Part shown: positions 27,240-37,168 of the stretch, piece by piece
How the letters are laid out: each line of letters starts with the position of its first letter
Numbering within the stretch: the first letter of the stretch is position 1
Source of the DNA: JAAYCI01 sp964370165
Lineage (GTDB): Bacteria; Bacillota; Clostridia; Oscillospirales; Ruminococcaceae
Length of the DNA stretch: 64,000 nucleotides
NCBI GenBank assembly: GCA_964370165.1
Contig: CAYJIG010000004.1
Coordinates: 6,510 to 70,509, forward strand
Reading direction: 5' to 3'
Program-made: the position numbers and the translations under genes
Notes under the pieces: model-generated
The model's database searches: none
Told to the model about the DNA's origin: nothing
What the model saw: the letters and a program-made list of their open reading frames with translations, nothing else

Positions 27240-28901
27240 ATGAAAAAAACATCCGATAAAGGAAAACTAACCTTAACAAAAGCAATTGTGATGAGGTTTG
27301 TTCTTATCATAGTATCAGTGATGTTGCTTTTGGCCACGATGCTTTGGGTGATTCAAAGCGTGACAAGAACAAAAGATAAAGTTGCGATTGCAAACGAAGA
27401 AAAGAACATGCTGTATCAAGTGACGGTAGATCATTACAGCTGGGTAGAGCAACTACTTTTTGCCATTAGCAGTAATGAAGATTTTCAAGGTCAACTGGAT
27501 GAAACACAGTGTGATTTTGGAATGATTCTATATAGTTCCGATATGCAAAATAATCCCGGCTATGCAGAATTCGTGCAATCCATTGAAGCCCCACATAAAA
27601 ACTTGCATGAAGCAGCAGAGAAAATATTGGGTGTTTCAGACCAAGCCCAAATGATGGAGATCTATACGGCAGAAGTTCAGCCGAATTTGGATATCATCCA
27701 TGACATAATGAACGAGCAAATCGCATTAAAAGATGTAGAGATTGTAGAGCTTGAAGCCGAGCTTGATTCCGCTGTGGTTGTGGCGCTGGTTACCTGTCTT
27801 GTGGCGCTATTGCTTATCGTGGTGATTGGTATAACTATTTTGCAGTTCTTGCGCAAAGAAATTATCAAGCCTATGATACATTTCACACGTGAAAGTGCTC
27901 GCTTGGCAGAAGGTCAAACGTCGCTTGATTTCTCCAGCAACAGCAAGACAAAAGAAATGAGAGAGTTCTCTGTTTCAATGAGCCGTTCTACAGACGAGCT
28001 TCAGCGTATTATTGAAGACTTGAATGCAAAAATGGATTTATTGGCACAAAGAGACTTCTCAATACAAATGAACATGGACTATAAAGGTGATTTTGCATCC
28101 ATCGAACAGTCTATGGCCGAGCTGGTAAGGGCTATCAGCGGTACCATGGTTGACATACGCAAATCATCAGATGTGGTAACCTCAGGCGCAGAGCAAGTGG
28201 CGTCCACGTCCCAGCAAATGGCGCAAGGCTCTTTCGAGCAGTCACAGATATCAGATATACTTGCAAACTCTATTCAGTCAATGGAAAAACAAGTGTTGCA
28301 AACTACTGAAAATGCAGTGCAAGCAAATGAGCTTGGTGAGCAGGTTAATGTTGTGATTGTGGAAAGTACCGACAAGATGCAACAAATGCAGAAGGCTATG
28401 ACAGATATCCAGCAGTCGGCCACCGGTATACAAAAAATTATTGAAACAATTGATAGTATTGCATTCCAAACAAATATTCTTGCCTTAAATGCCGCGGTTG
28501 AAGCCGCACGTGCGGGCGAAGCAGGCAAAGGCTTTGCCGTGGTGGCAGATGAAGTCAGAAATCTAGCCCAAAAATCCACCGAGGCTGCTCGTGATACCAC
28601 CCAGCTGATACAAAACACGCTTGACACAATGGATCATGGCACGACTATTACAAACGAAGCATATGAAGCCTTTGGTAGAGTGGAGGAGTCGTCCAGAGCT
28701 GTCTTGGTTTGCATTGATGAAATCGCAAACACATCAAAGCTACAAGCAGACCTTATACAAGATATTTCCCAAAATATGGATAAGATTGCAGCCGTGGTTC
28801 AGTCCAATAGTATCGCAGGCGAGCAAGGCGCTTCCACCAGTGAGGAATTGTTTGCTCAAGCAAACACGCTGCAAAAGCTCATGTCTTATTTCAAAACATA
28901 G
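27240..28901 (+). CDS. Methyl-accepting chemotaxis protein with extracytoplasmic CZB-like domain
   Basis: This is a membrane chemoreceptor. TM1 is about residues 18-38 and TM2 about 178-200. The region between them holds a pattern like the chemoreceptor zinc-binding (CZB) domain: His65 and Trp68 (DHYSW), Cys91 in CDFG, and His119/His123 in APHKNLHEA. A HAMP region and the conserved signalling tip follow (NILALNAAVEAARAGE and FAVVADEVRNLA). The length is 553 residues. CZB domains are usually cytoplasmic and C-terminal, so its position here is unusual. No che genes are in the window. Confidence 0.9.
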   Translation: MKKTSDKGKLTLTKAIVMRFVLIIVSVMLLLATMLWVIQSVTRTKDKVAIANEEKNMLYQVTVDHYSWVEQLLFAISSNEDFQGQLDETQCDFGMILYSSDMQNNPGYAEFVQSIEAPHKNLHEAAEKILGVSDQAQMMEIYTAEVQPNLDIIHDIMNEQIALKDVEIVELEAELDSAVVVALVTCLVALLLIVVIGITILQFLRKEIIKPMIHFTRESARLAEGQTSLDFSSNSKTKEMREFSVSMSRSTDELQRIIEDLNAKMDLLAQRDFSIQMNMDYKGDFASIEQSMAELVRAISGTMVDIRKSSDVVTSGAEQVASTSQQMAQGSFEQSQISDILANSIQSMEKQVLQTTENAVQANELGEQVNVVIVESTDKMQQMQKAMTDIQQSATGIQKIIETIDSIAFQTNILALNAAVEAARAGEAGKGFAVVADEVRNLAQKSTEAARDTTQLIQNTLDTMDHGTTITNEAYEAFGRVEESSRAVLVCIDEIANTSKLQADLIQDISQNMDKIAAVVQSNSIAGEQGASTSEELFAQANTLQKLMSYFKT

Positions 28902-28951
28902 TCTAAAATGCTTTAAAGTACCGATTTACAATGTTATTCACACATAATTTT

Positions 28952-28995
28952 ACCCCTTTGATGATTGATGGTTTAGCATCTTTCATCAAAGGGGT
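28952..28995. terminator. Long hairpin between convergent genes
   Basis: A 13-bp stem, ACCCCTTTGATGA (28952-28964) with TCATCAAAGGGGT (28983-28995), lies between the converging MCP and GGDEF-EAL genes. T runs on both sides are short, so termination may be moderate. Confidence 0.65.
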
Positions 28996-29039
28996 ATTTT
29001 GTGGATATATGGTTATATGACGTATAAAAATCAGAACAC

Positions 29040-31265
29040 TTAATTTTTAGGCTTTGCACAAAAATTTTCAAACTCGTCTATAGGCAGTGGTTTTGAGTAG
29101 TAGTATCCCTGCACAGCGTTACAGCTGATATCTTTTAAAAGAGCTATTTGGTTTTCGGTTTCGATGCCTTCAGCAACGGTATACATGCCTAAATTTCCTG
29201 CAAGATCAACGATGCTTTCCACCACAAGATTGGCTTTTTTATACTCGTGTTCATCGTCAACTTCTATAAAGAAGCTACGGTCCAGCTTGACGGTGTCGAC
29301 ATCAAAGTTTTTAAGCATGCCTAAAGAAGAATAACCTGAGCCAAAATCATCAATAGAAACTAAGAAACCGGCATTTTTCAGCTTTTTAAGTATTCCTTTC
29401 AGATCCTCTTCGTTGTCTGAAACTATAGTCTCGGTAAGCTCGATTTCCAGATATTTAGGCTCGATATTATACGAGGCAACAATCTCGGACAGTTCTTCTA
29501 CAAAGTTTAAGTTGTGTAAATGTAGGCGGGAAAAATTCACGGAAATATGCACGATTTTCCTACCGGATTCCATCCATGACTTTATTTGTCGGCAGGCGGA
29601 TTTAAACATATATTTATCCAGCTCAAGAATAAATCCATTTTGTTCAAATAAAGGTATAAACTCGCCGGGATAAACCATACCACCGTCAGACTCGATCCAC
29701 CGTACAAGAGCTTCGGCGCCTACAACTTCGGTGGACTCAACAGCAACTTTTGGTTGCAGGTACATTTTAAACTCTTTATTTTTAAGAGCTTTATGCATTT
29801 TATTGGTTATTTCAGCGTCTTTACGTGCTTTCTTTGTGTATTTCTCGTCATAGTCACACACGTCACGTTCGCCGTTTGCCTTAGCGGTGGAATGCGCAAT
29901 ATTCACTTTACTAATGATATCATTTACGTCTGTCTCACCGCGTGGTATATAATATCGTCCGTATCTGAAGAAAAAATTATGTTCTTCAAGCTCGGGCACT
30001 AATGTTTTGAAATGAGATTGGAAATTATCTTTATCATTATGTAAATTGTAAACAAGGTCGCCTTCGCCAAAGAAAATAAACTCATCAACACCGGATCTTG
30101 CTTGCAAAAAACTGGCATCTTTGATAGATGCTCCGGTATTAGCGATGGCGCAAAGTACTTTATCACCGATATCAAACCCATATATTTCGTTTATAACTTT
30201 AAAATTGGCTATATCAAGTTTGACTATACCATATTTATCGCTGGGATTATTTGTAAGACGGTCTCGCATATGAAGTTTCAGCTTTTCTAAATTTGGACTA
30301 CCGGTAAGCTCGTCATAATATGCAATTTTTTCAAGTGAATTAGAATATCTGTTTTTAGTGATTACAATATATAATATAACAGTGGCGCCAAGACCGATGA
30401 TGATGAAGCACACAATGGCCATGATTAGCCGAATTCTAAAGACGCTGGCGGTTAAACTATCTTGCGAAACCTCAAAAAGTAAAACCCAATCGTTGATAAT
30501 TATCGGCCTATACTCACCAAACATGCTGTTGCCGTTTATAGAATATGCTGCATCCGCAGAAACTTTGTTTTTGAAATTTTCAACGTGTTGATCAAACGTT
30601 GAACCATTTTCAAAATCTGCATTTTTAAGCTGGTCGGGATTACTAAAAGAAGGATCGGTAGACACTATTATCTCGCCATCGCTGTTTAAAATGTAGTTGT
30701 GGCCTTCTTCTTCTGTTAGTTCAGACAAAAGCGCACTTAAATAATCGGTGGTGTATTGTAATGCAAACACTCCGGTAACTTTGCTATTCACAACAATAGG
30801 CGCAGACACTGTTATCACTTCTTTGCCTGTGGCATATGATATGTATGGCTCGGTAGCGTAAGTGTCGCCGCTTAAAGCCACGTTGAAATAATCAAACTCA
30901 GAAATGTTTGCATATTCGCCGGTTGTAATAAATGCTTCGCCGGAATCGTCGGCAATAATAGCAACATCATAACCTAAAGTTGCTTGTTTACTGTATACAT
31001 AATCTAATACCATGCTATCACTATCTTCTTCGATAGTATGAAGAATAGATATAGTTTCTGTAGTGCTTATTAAGTTATAAATCATACTGCTAAGCTGGCG
31101 ATTAATTGCAAGCTGTTGCTGGCTGGTTAGCTCTTTTAAAGATTGTTTTTCAGAATCGGTAAGTTCTAATGAAATAGTTTCCACAAAGCTGATGATAGAT
31201 AAAAAGACAATTATGGATGCGAAAATACATAACGCTATAGTGTTTTTTACCTTGTTATTTTCCAT
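29040..31265 (-). CDS. dCACHE sensor with degenerate GGDEF and intact EAL domains
   Basis: A membrane-bound cyclic di-GMP enzyme. TM1 is about 10-30, an extracellular CACHE-type sensor about 35-270, TM2 about 280-302, GGDEF about 310-475 and EAL about 490-735. The cyclase motif reads GVDEF (392-396), so cyclase activity is doubtful. The phosphodiesterase side looks complete: EAL at 518-520 in GAEALVRW, the Asn in SVNFSR, Glu in ELTET, two Asp in IDDFGSGYSS, Lys in VKLDRSF and Glu in AEGIE. It is best read as a cyclic di-GMP phosphodiesterase whose GGDEF domain may bind GTP as a regulator. Confidence 0.9.
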   Translation of the reverse strand: MENNKVKNTIALCIFASIIVFLSIISFVETISLELTDSEKQSLKELTSQQQLAINRQLSSMIYNLISTTETISILHTIEEDSDSMVLDYVYSKQATLGYDVAIIADDSGEAFITTGEYANISEFDYFNVALSGDTYATEPYISYATGKEVITVSAPIVVNSKVTGVFALQYTTDYLSALLSELTEEEGHNYILNSDGEIIVSTDPSFSNPDQLKNADFENGSTFDQHVENFKNKVSADAAYSINGNSMFGEYRPIIINDWVLLFEVSQDSLTASVFRIRLIMAIVCFIIIGLGATVILYIVITKNRYSNSLEKIAYYDELTGSPNLEKLKLHMRDRLTNNPSDKYGIVKLDIANFKVINEIYGFDIGDKVLCAIANTGASIKDASFLQARSGVDEFIFFGEGDLVYNLHNDKDNFQSHFKTLVPELEEHNFFFRYGRYYIPRGETDVNDIISKVNIAHSTAKANGERDVCDYDEKYTKKARKDAEITNKMHKALKNKEFKMYLQPKVAVESTEVVGAEALVRWIESDGGMVYPGEFIPLFEQNGFILELDKYMFKSACRQIKSWMESGRKIVHISVNFSRLHLHNLNFVEELSEIVASYNIEPKYLEIELTETIVSDNEEDLKGILKKLKNAGFLVSIDDFGSGYSSLGMLKNFDVDTVKLDRSFFIEVDDEHEYKKANLVVESIVDLAGNLGMYTVAEGIETENQIALLKDISCNAVQGYYYSKPLPIDEFENFCAKPKN

Positions 31266-31465
31266 AATTTCTCCTTGGGAATTTCAGTGCAATTATTAAA
31301 AATATTTTTACTTTATTATATGATAAAAGTGATACGGAAATTGTCCTATATACATTCAATAATATCATGCGTAGCATTAAAAGTAAAGATATCTATAAGG
31401 TTTGAATATGCTGATGGTGTTGCAGAATATGTGTGTTAATAATGTCTGTACGAAAGAAAATTCAC

Positions 31466-31499
31466 GTAAAAAGAACGCAGAAACATGATCTGCGCTCTT
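31466..31499 (-). terminator. Intrinsic terminator after the repeat lipoprotein
   Basis: On the minus strand AAGAGCGCAGA (31499-31489) pairs with TCTGCGTTCTT (31481-31471), one G-U pair, followed by T residues. Confidence 0.75.
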
Positions 31500-31549
31500 A
31501 ATTTAGTATATTAAGGTGGTAGCAATTTCTTGGAACGGAAATCCAGTAT

Positions 31550-32884
31550 TTATCGGGTATAATAGCTCCCGCCGTGAGTGGTGTAAAATTCATCTTCACC
31601 ATCAAAGAAAAATGCATCAGAAAACTCACCGGATGAATAATACATGTCGTATCGGCCTTCACCGTCGTTTAAATCAGGTATAAACTTTAGATAACCGTCA
31701 TTTTGTAAGGTGCCATCGGCTGAATAGAAAGAAAAAGCGCCTAAACCATCCATTTCAAAATAGCTTCCGTCTTCTCTGTACCATATACCTTCGGTGAGGG
31801 CGAATGAAAGTGGGTCGGCTATCATACCACTTTCCTGCCTGGTAAAGCTTGTAAGATGAGCATCTTCGGCGTTCGTGCCCCAGTCGCTGGCAACGGCAAC
31901 AAACATGATGTTATAATCTTCGCTGAAATGAACGGCATATATACCGGTTTTCGGGAAAGAAACAATCACAGGATTACGCATGACACTTCCTTGTGTGCCG
32001 TCGTAATCAAAAGTACCAATATCAATTAGATTGCCATCAGCATCCATACAAGTGACGTTATCATCGTTATCGGGATTTTCAGAAAGTACTTCAATAATGC
32101 TGAAAGGCAGATCGGACTCGTCATCGATATTCCACACACCAACAGGGGAGTTGTCAGCTTGTGAGATACCACCCTCTTCAAATGGCAACGCTTCAATATA
32201 GCTGTATTGCCAATCAAAACCCTCTTGCCATTTTTCGGGTTCCATCAGACTGAAATATTTTTCGCCATCATTTTCCCAAAAAGATGCTGCAAAAATGGAA
32301 TAGTGCATGGCGTAGTTGCCGTTTAGGCCGCGTTGCTCATTGTAATCAAGATATCCTTCGTCAATAACTGTGCCGTTTTCATCATATGTTATAACATAAT
32401 GATCAAAAACTTTTAAATACGCATAAGGCGGTGGAGGATTGACACCTTGTGGAGCTTGCCATAGTCCGTCAGAGCCTTCAAACGGATCGGGCGGCTCTAT
32501 GTCGGAACCGATGATTTCGGGCTTGTCTGAAGAATATGTGTATCGGTCAGTAGTGCTTAGCTCGATATAAGTGACGCCATCTTCTTCACCGAGATAAATG
32601 GTATGCTCGCCACTTAGGGTGTTGATGAAAAAAAGGTTGCTTTCTTCGTCGTATCCTACGTTTCCTTCGCCTTGGGAGTCTCCGTATTCACCGTAGAAAT
32701 CCACACTGCCATCTTCTTTGATTTCCGCATAGAAAAAAGGCGGACTTGCAACAACACCGGCCACACGCCATTCATATGACCACCAGCCGGCATAGTCACT
32801 GATGCTTTCATTAAAGTTACATCCTGCCATAATAGACACAAGTAAAACCGTGATAAGTACCAGAGCAAATAGTTTTGTTTTCAT
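31550..32884 (-). CDS. Lipoprotein with four lipocalin-like repeats
   Basis: A signal peptide ends in the lipobox SIMAGC with lipidated Cys22. The mature protein is acidic and seems to hold four weakly similar units that each open with a G-x-W motif: GWWSYEW, GLWQAPQ, GVWNIDD and GIWYRED. Each continues with alternating strands and a turn like DENGT or DADGN followed by a glycine-aspartate-tyrosine element (YLDYNEQ, FDYDGTQ, KFIPDLND). This suggests repeated small beta-barrels on the cell surface. The function is unknown. Confidence 0.75.
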   Translation of the reverse strand: MKTKLFALVLITVLLVSIMAGCNFNESISDYAGWWSYEWRVAGVVASPPFFYAEIKEDGSVDFYGEYGDSQGEGNVGYDEESNLFFINTLSGEHTIYLGEEDGVTYIELSTTDRYTYSSDKPEIIGSDIEPPDPFEGSDGLWQAPQGVNPPPPYAYLKVFDHYVITYDENGTVIDEGYLDYNEQRGLNGNYAMHYSIFAASFWENDGEKYFSLMEPEKWQEGFDWQYSYIEALPFEEGGISQADNSPVGVWNIDDESDLPFSIIEVLSENPDNDDNVTCMDADGNLIDIGTFDYDGTQGSVMRNPVIVSFPKTGIYAVHFSEDYNIMFVAVASDWGTNAEDAHLTSFTRQESGMIADPLSFALTEGIWYREDGSYFEMDGLGAFSFYSADGTLQNDGYLKFIPDLNDGEGRYDMYYSSGEFSDAFFFDGEDEFYTTHGGSYYTR

Positions 32885-32975
32885 AATGGTATCACCTTAT
32901 TTTATATTAGAGTATGATATATGCTTTTCAATTATTGTAAGTAAGAATGTGCACAAGCTGTTTTGATAAAGTGGC

Positions 32976-33164
32976 TCAAATAGCGCTGATGAATACTATA
33001 TTAAGCATGAGCCAAAAAACTAACGCAAGGGCAAATAAGCATGAAATGACTATAGCTACAGTGTGCTTTGTTTTGTGTTCAGAGATGCGTTTGCGCCATA
33101 GTAATAAGCATATCAAAGCGATGACTAAGATTAGTAGTAATAAAGCAGCCATGTAGACAGGCAA
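32976..33164 (-). CDS. Small two-helix membrane protein
   Basis: A 62-residue protein with two strongly hydrophobic segments separated by the basic loop WRKRISEHKTKH. TTG 33164 is preferred as start because GGAGG lies seven bases before it; GTG 33173 overlaps that site. No family was recognised. It sits upstream of, and on the same strand as, the repeat lipoprotein. Confidence 0.55.
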   Translation of the reverse strand: MPVYMAALLLLILVIALICLLLWRKRISEHKTKHTVAIVISCLFALALVFWLMLNIVFISAI

Positions 33165-33338
33165 AGTTACCACCTCCGTTATTTAAAAGTTGTAAACCAA
33201 TAAAACCGTTAAAACAGCTGTGAGAAATTCAGGTTAAGCACAGCTTTGATTTTATTTTAACACAAAATTTTAAAAAACGGGAAATTGTTACGAAATTGTG
33301 ATAAAGAAAAGTTGGGCACGATAACCAAATGATAGAGG

Positions 33339-33367
33339 TTGTAATTGTTTAAAAATGCTTGTATAAT
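33339..33367 (+). promoter_or_regulatory. Promoter of the sensor / kinase / regulator operon
   Basis: TTGTAA (33339-33344), a 17-base spacer and perfect TATAAT (33362-33367), about 100 bases before the first gene. Confidence 0.65.
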
Positions 33368-33469
33368 AATTTTATGCAAAATACTACAAAACACCGCCGA
33401 AAATTAACGACCTATTAATGGAGCCTATAAATATCATGTTTGTGTAAAAAATTGAAAGGAATGTGTGTT

Positions 33470-35155
33470 ATGGCGAAAAAACTAGCGCAAAATAGCATAT
33501 TTCGTGTGGCGCTGTTTGTTGCTTTAATTATGCTTGCCGTTATCCTTGATAATTTATACAATATGTTTCCTGTGAATGACTCATTTTTTAACATGGTGGG
33601 ATTCACCATTTCGATTTGTATTTATATAGGTCTTTATTCATATTGGACAATTAGTGTTTACAAAAGAATAATGCAAAGCCGTGTACGTAACTATTTAATG
33701 CTTATTGGGGCAGCTATAATTTTTTGGATAACAGTTCGTATAGTAAAATGGGCAGCGTTTGAGTTTATGATTTTTGAAGATAGAATTTTATGGTATATGT
33801 ACTATATACCCATGATAATGCTTAGCCTTTTTTTCTTTTTTATATCGCTTTATGTAGGCGAAAACGAGGAATATCGCCCGAGTAAGAAGTGGAACCTGCT
33901 TTACATCCCTGCAATATTGCTTATCATTACCGTTCTCACAAACGACATACATTTGCTTGCTTTTGATATTGACACCACAGTACATGCATACGGCCTAGAT
34001 TATAGCCACGGTGTTGTTTATTATCTTGTAGTTTTCTTTATACTTAGTATGGTGCTTATGGCGTTTTTTATTATATTGAAGAAATTTAGCCTTTCGAAAA
34101 AATCCAGGAAAAAGGCGCTGATGCCGGCTTTAGTGATAGCGGTATCTATAGCATATACTATTATGTATATTATAACTCCTGTTTACGGTTTAGGGCATGT
34201 CCTTGATTTGACTGTTTTTGGTTGCACCATGGCGATTGCGCTATTGGAGTCTTTTATAAGAACAGGACTTATTCATTCAAACATGGGACATAGTGAATGT
34301 TTTGCAATGGCAAACATTAGAGCGCAGATATTAAATAGTGACGGTGCGGTAGTTTATATTTCTGAGAACACATTGCCGCTTGAGGCGGCTGATTTTGAAG
34401 TGCTAAAAAAAGAAAAAACGGTTTCGTTTACTTCAGGCACACTTTCACACATAGCGCCTATAAATGGCGGGTATGTCACATGGAGCAGCGATGTTTCGCA
34501 AATTAGAGACATGATAAAAAATCTAAAAGCTCTAAATGATGAACTTTATACGGAAGTAGACCTTTTAACTCTTGAAAACGACCAAAAAGGCGAGAAGGCG
34601 CGGCTTGAAAAACTTAATGATTTACATGATGTCATTTTGAAAGAAATTTTGCCTTTGAGTGAAAAAATAGAATCAAAAATAGAGCATAGCGAAAAAACAA
34701 AGGCAGATGAGCTGAAAAGCTTATTATTTGAAACAAGTATTACATCAACATACATAAAAAGAAAGGTAAACCTTATTTTAACAGAGCAGACAGACGAGCA
34801 CATTTATGCCGAAGATATGCGATATTGCTTTTTAGAGTCTTTTCAGCTCCTTAGGCTTTACGATAAAACATGTGCGATAAACGTAGTAAATAATTGCGCA
34901 TTAAGCCTTGATGCGGCAATGGCAAGCTTTGATTTATATCAAAACATTATAGAAAGCACAAAGTATAATTTTGATGCTGTTTATGTGACATACAATTTTG
35001 ATGAAAGCAACATGATGTTTGCTGTGCAAATTTCAGGAGACATAAAGTTATCTTCCAATGATTTGATAAGTGATAAAACAGGCTATCGAAAAGGCGACTT
35101 GCAGATTTTAGACGAAACAGACAGCTATTATATTTCGCTTGTCATGCCAAAGTGA
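33470..35155 (+). CDS. 7TM sensor protein related to histidine kinase sensor regions
   Basis: The N-terminal half (about 1-250) has seven hydrophobic segments, like the 7TM sensor region placed before some histidine kinases. A short PAS-like part follows (AQILNSDGAVVYIS), then a helical stretch rich in Glu and Lys. The C-terminus resembles a histidine kinase layout but lacks a clear phosphoacceptor His and the N, G1 and G2 boxes of an ATPase, so it is probably not an active kinase. ATG 33470 is chosen for AAAGGA upstream. It is first in an operon with a kinase and a response regulator. Confidence 0.7.
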   Translation: MAKKLAQNSIFRVALFVALIMLAVILDNLYNMFPVNDSFFNMVGFTISICIYIGLYSYWTISVYKRIMQSRVRNYLMLIGAAIIFWITVRIVKWAAFEFMIFEDRILWYMYYIPMIMLSLFFFFISLYVGENEEYRPSKKWNLLYIPAILLIITVLTNDIHLLAFDIDTTVHAYGLDYSHGVVYYLVVFFILSMVLMAFFIILKKFSLSKKSRKKALMPALVIAVSIAYTIMYIITPVYGLGHVLDLTVFGCTMAIALLESFIRTGLIHSNMGHSECFAMANIRAQILNSDGAVVYISENTLPLEAADFEVLKKEKTVSFTSGTLSHIAPINGGYVTWSSDVSQIRDMIKNLKALNDELYTEVDLLTLENDQKGEKARLEKLNDLHDVILKEILPLSEKIESKIEHSEKTKADELKSLLFETSITSTYIKRKVNLILTEQTDEHIYAEDMRYCFLESFQLLRLYDKTCAINVVNNCALSLDAAMASFDLYQNIIESTKYNFDAVYVTYNFDESNMMFAVQISGDIKLSSNDLISDKTGYRKGDLQILDETDSYYISLVMPK

Positions 35156-35207
35156 TATTATATCGTGTTTAAATATAGCTAAATAGATAACGAAAGGGGA
35201 GAACAAG

Positions 35208-36497
35208 TTGGCGTTTTTATCTGTGAGCGATGCGGCCAAAGCATATATACTTACTCTTTGTATACTTAGCATTATGTTTTTACTTATAAGTATTATTGCG
35301 TATACAGTGGATAAAGCCAAACGTTCCCGTGTGGCTATGTTATCTATTTTGCTGGTTGTAGTTGTATTGAATTTTTCCATGCTTTTACAGCTGAACAAAA
35401 TTGGAAGAGCAAAATACGATATTACACTTACGCCGACATATGCTTTTTTTGGCAGCATACCTTATTTTATATATATAGCCTTGAGTATAGTTATTATTGT
35501 TTTTGCGATATTTGCAATAGTTAGCTTATATAAAAAAAGCAGGAATGAAATCAACGCTTTTTCTGTAAAAGAAGCCCTTGAAAACTTGCCCACAGGCATT
35601 GCGTTTATGACAGATGATATAGAACTGTTATTATCAAACCATATAATGCATAAGCTTTGTAAAAAACTTACGGGCAAAACATTACAAAGCGGGTCAGTTT
35701 TTTGGGCGGATTTATCGGCCTTGCAAAATAACGATGATTGTGTTATTAAAGGAAAAGAGCCAGCGTTTGTTTTAAAAGATGGCGCAGTTTGGCAGTTTTC
35801 AAAAAGCTTATGCAGATATAATAACAACGACTATTACGAGATTAAGGCGACCGATATTACAGAGCTTTATAGCTTGAGCGAAAACACACGTAGCGTGAAT
35901 GACAAACTAATACAGCAACAACAAAGGCTGAAAGAACTTACCGAGGTGATTGGCAAAAACACCGAAAAGCAAGTTGCGGTTAATATGAAAATCAATTTTC
36001 ATGACAATTTCGGTAACCTTTTAACCCTGACAAAAAAGACACTAAGAGGAAACGAAAGCATAAACGAGGCAAAAACACTTGTTGACTACTGGAAAAAATT
36101 AAACGGTGTAATTAAAGAGCTGTCGAGCGATGATAAACAAAATATAACCTTAGAACAAATTATGATTTTTGCGGATAAACTGGGCTGTGAAATAGTTTTA
36201 AACGGCGAATTACCAGAAGAAGAGCATAACACCACCACAATACTATTGTGTATCAATGAAATGCTTAAAAATGCGTATCGCCACGCAGGCGCACAAAAAC
36301 TTACGGTAGATATATCACAAACAGATAATGCAATCACGCTTATCATACAAAATGAAACAAAAAATCAGCTACTTGAAATCAAAGAAGGCGGCGGCCTGCT
36401 GGGACTAAGACAGCGAATAGAGCAAAAGGGCGGCACAATGAGCATGTCTTGCGAAGATGGGGTCAGCATGTCGGTAAAGCTATTAAAAGGGGTATAG
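35208..36497 (+). CDS. Sensor histidine kinase
   Basis: Three hydrophobic segments (about 12-33, 43-60, 82-108) are followed by a PAS-like domain (about 120-220), a coiled linker, the likely phosphoacceptor His265 in KINFHDNFGNLL and a HATPase domain with the N box INEMLKNAYRHAGA and the glycine box EGGGLLGLRQRI. This layout is like the LytS/NarX-DesK groups. The start is TTG preceded by AAAGGGGAG. It ends 4 bp before the response regulator gene, its probable partner. Confidence 0.83.
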   Translation: MAFLSVSDAAKAYILTLCILSIMFLLISIIAYTVDKAKRSRVAMLSILLVVVVLNFSMLLQLNKIGRAKYDITLTPTYAFFGSIPYFIYIALSIVIIVFAIFAIVSLYKKSRNEINAFSVKEALENLPTGIAFMTDDIELLLSNHIMHKLCKKLTGKTLQSGSVFWADLSALQNNDDCVIKGKEPAFVLKDGAVWQFSKSLCRYNNNDYYEIKATDITELYSLSENTRSVNDKLIQQQQRLKELTEVIGKNTEKQVAVNMKINFHDNFGNLLTLTKKTLRGNESINEAKTLVDYWKKLNGVIKELSSDDKQNITLEQIMIFADKLGCEIVLNGELPEEEHNTTTILLCINEMLKNAYRHAGAQKLTVDISQTDNAITLIIQNETKNQLLEIKEGGGLLGLRQRIEQKGGTMSMSCEDGVSMSVKLLKGV

Positions 36498-36501
36498 CAA
36501 C

Positions 36502-37140
36502 ATGTATAATGTAATGATTGTAGATGATCAAAGTAGCTCTCATGCGCTTATGCAATATGCTATTTTAAGAAGTGAGGGTAAATATAAAATCACAAAAGCT
36601 TTTTTTGATGCCGGCAAGGTGATTGATGAGCTAAGATATGAGCCGGTTGATTTAATACTTATGGATATACATACGCAAGGCAAAGAAAACGGTATTAAAG
36701 TTGCCGGTAAAATCAAAAAGCTTTATCCTAAAATCAAGATAATTATCTTGACTTTTGTGTTACAAAAAAAGTATGTTGAAGAGGCAAAAGAGGCCGGATG
36801 CGAAGGTTTTTGGTACAAAGACCACGCCGATATGGACTTGTTGCTTGTTATGGACAGCGTGATGGACGGCAACATTTACTATCCCGAAGAGCCGCCTGTC
36901 ATTAAAATAGGTATGGCTAAAATTTCCGATTTCACACCTAAAGAACTTTTGATATTGCAGGCAAAAGTAAACGGGCACTCAAATGAAACAGTGTGTGAGA
37001 TGCTAGACATAAAAAGCAGAACACTGGACACGCACCTAAGCAACATAAAAAATAAAACCGGATACAGTAATCTACTTAAACTTGTGGCCGATGTAGCGTC
37101 AAAGAAATTTATTATATCAGGCGAGGATGACGATTTTTAA
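36502..37140 (+). CDS. NarL/LuxR-type response regulator
   Basis: The receiver domain has Asp8 and Asp9 (IVDDQ), phosphoacceptor Asp55 (LILMDIHTQG) and the lysine in WYKDHAD. The C-terminal helix-turn-helix (about 145-200) has FTPKELLILQAKVNGHSNE and IKSRTLDTHLSNIKNKTG, a LuxR/NarL-like DNA-binding domain. It lies 4 bp after the kinase gene, so phosphotransfer between the two is likely. The targets are unknown; the neighbouring zinc-ribbon and lipoprotein genes are candidates. Confidence 0.88.
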   Translation: MYNVMIVDDQSSSHALMQYAILRSEGKYKITKAFFDAGKVIDELRYEPVDLILMDIHTQGKENGIKVAGKIKKLYPKIKIIILTFVLQKKYVEEAKEAGCEGFWYKDHADMDLLLVMDSVMDGNIYYPEEPPVIKIGMAKISDFTPKELLILQAKVNGHSNETVCEMLDIKSRTLDTHLSNIKNKTGYSNLLKLVADVASKKFIISGEDDDF

Positions 37141-37168
37141 ATTAACTCGGATGAACTTTTTTTACATA

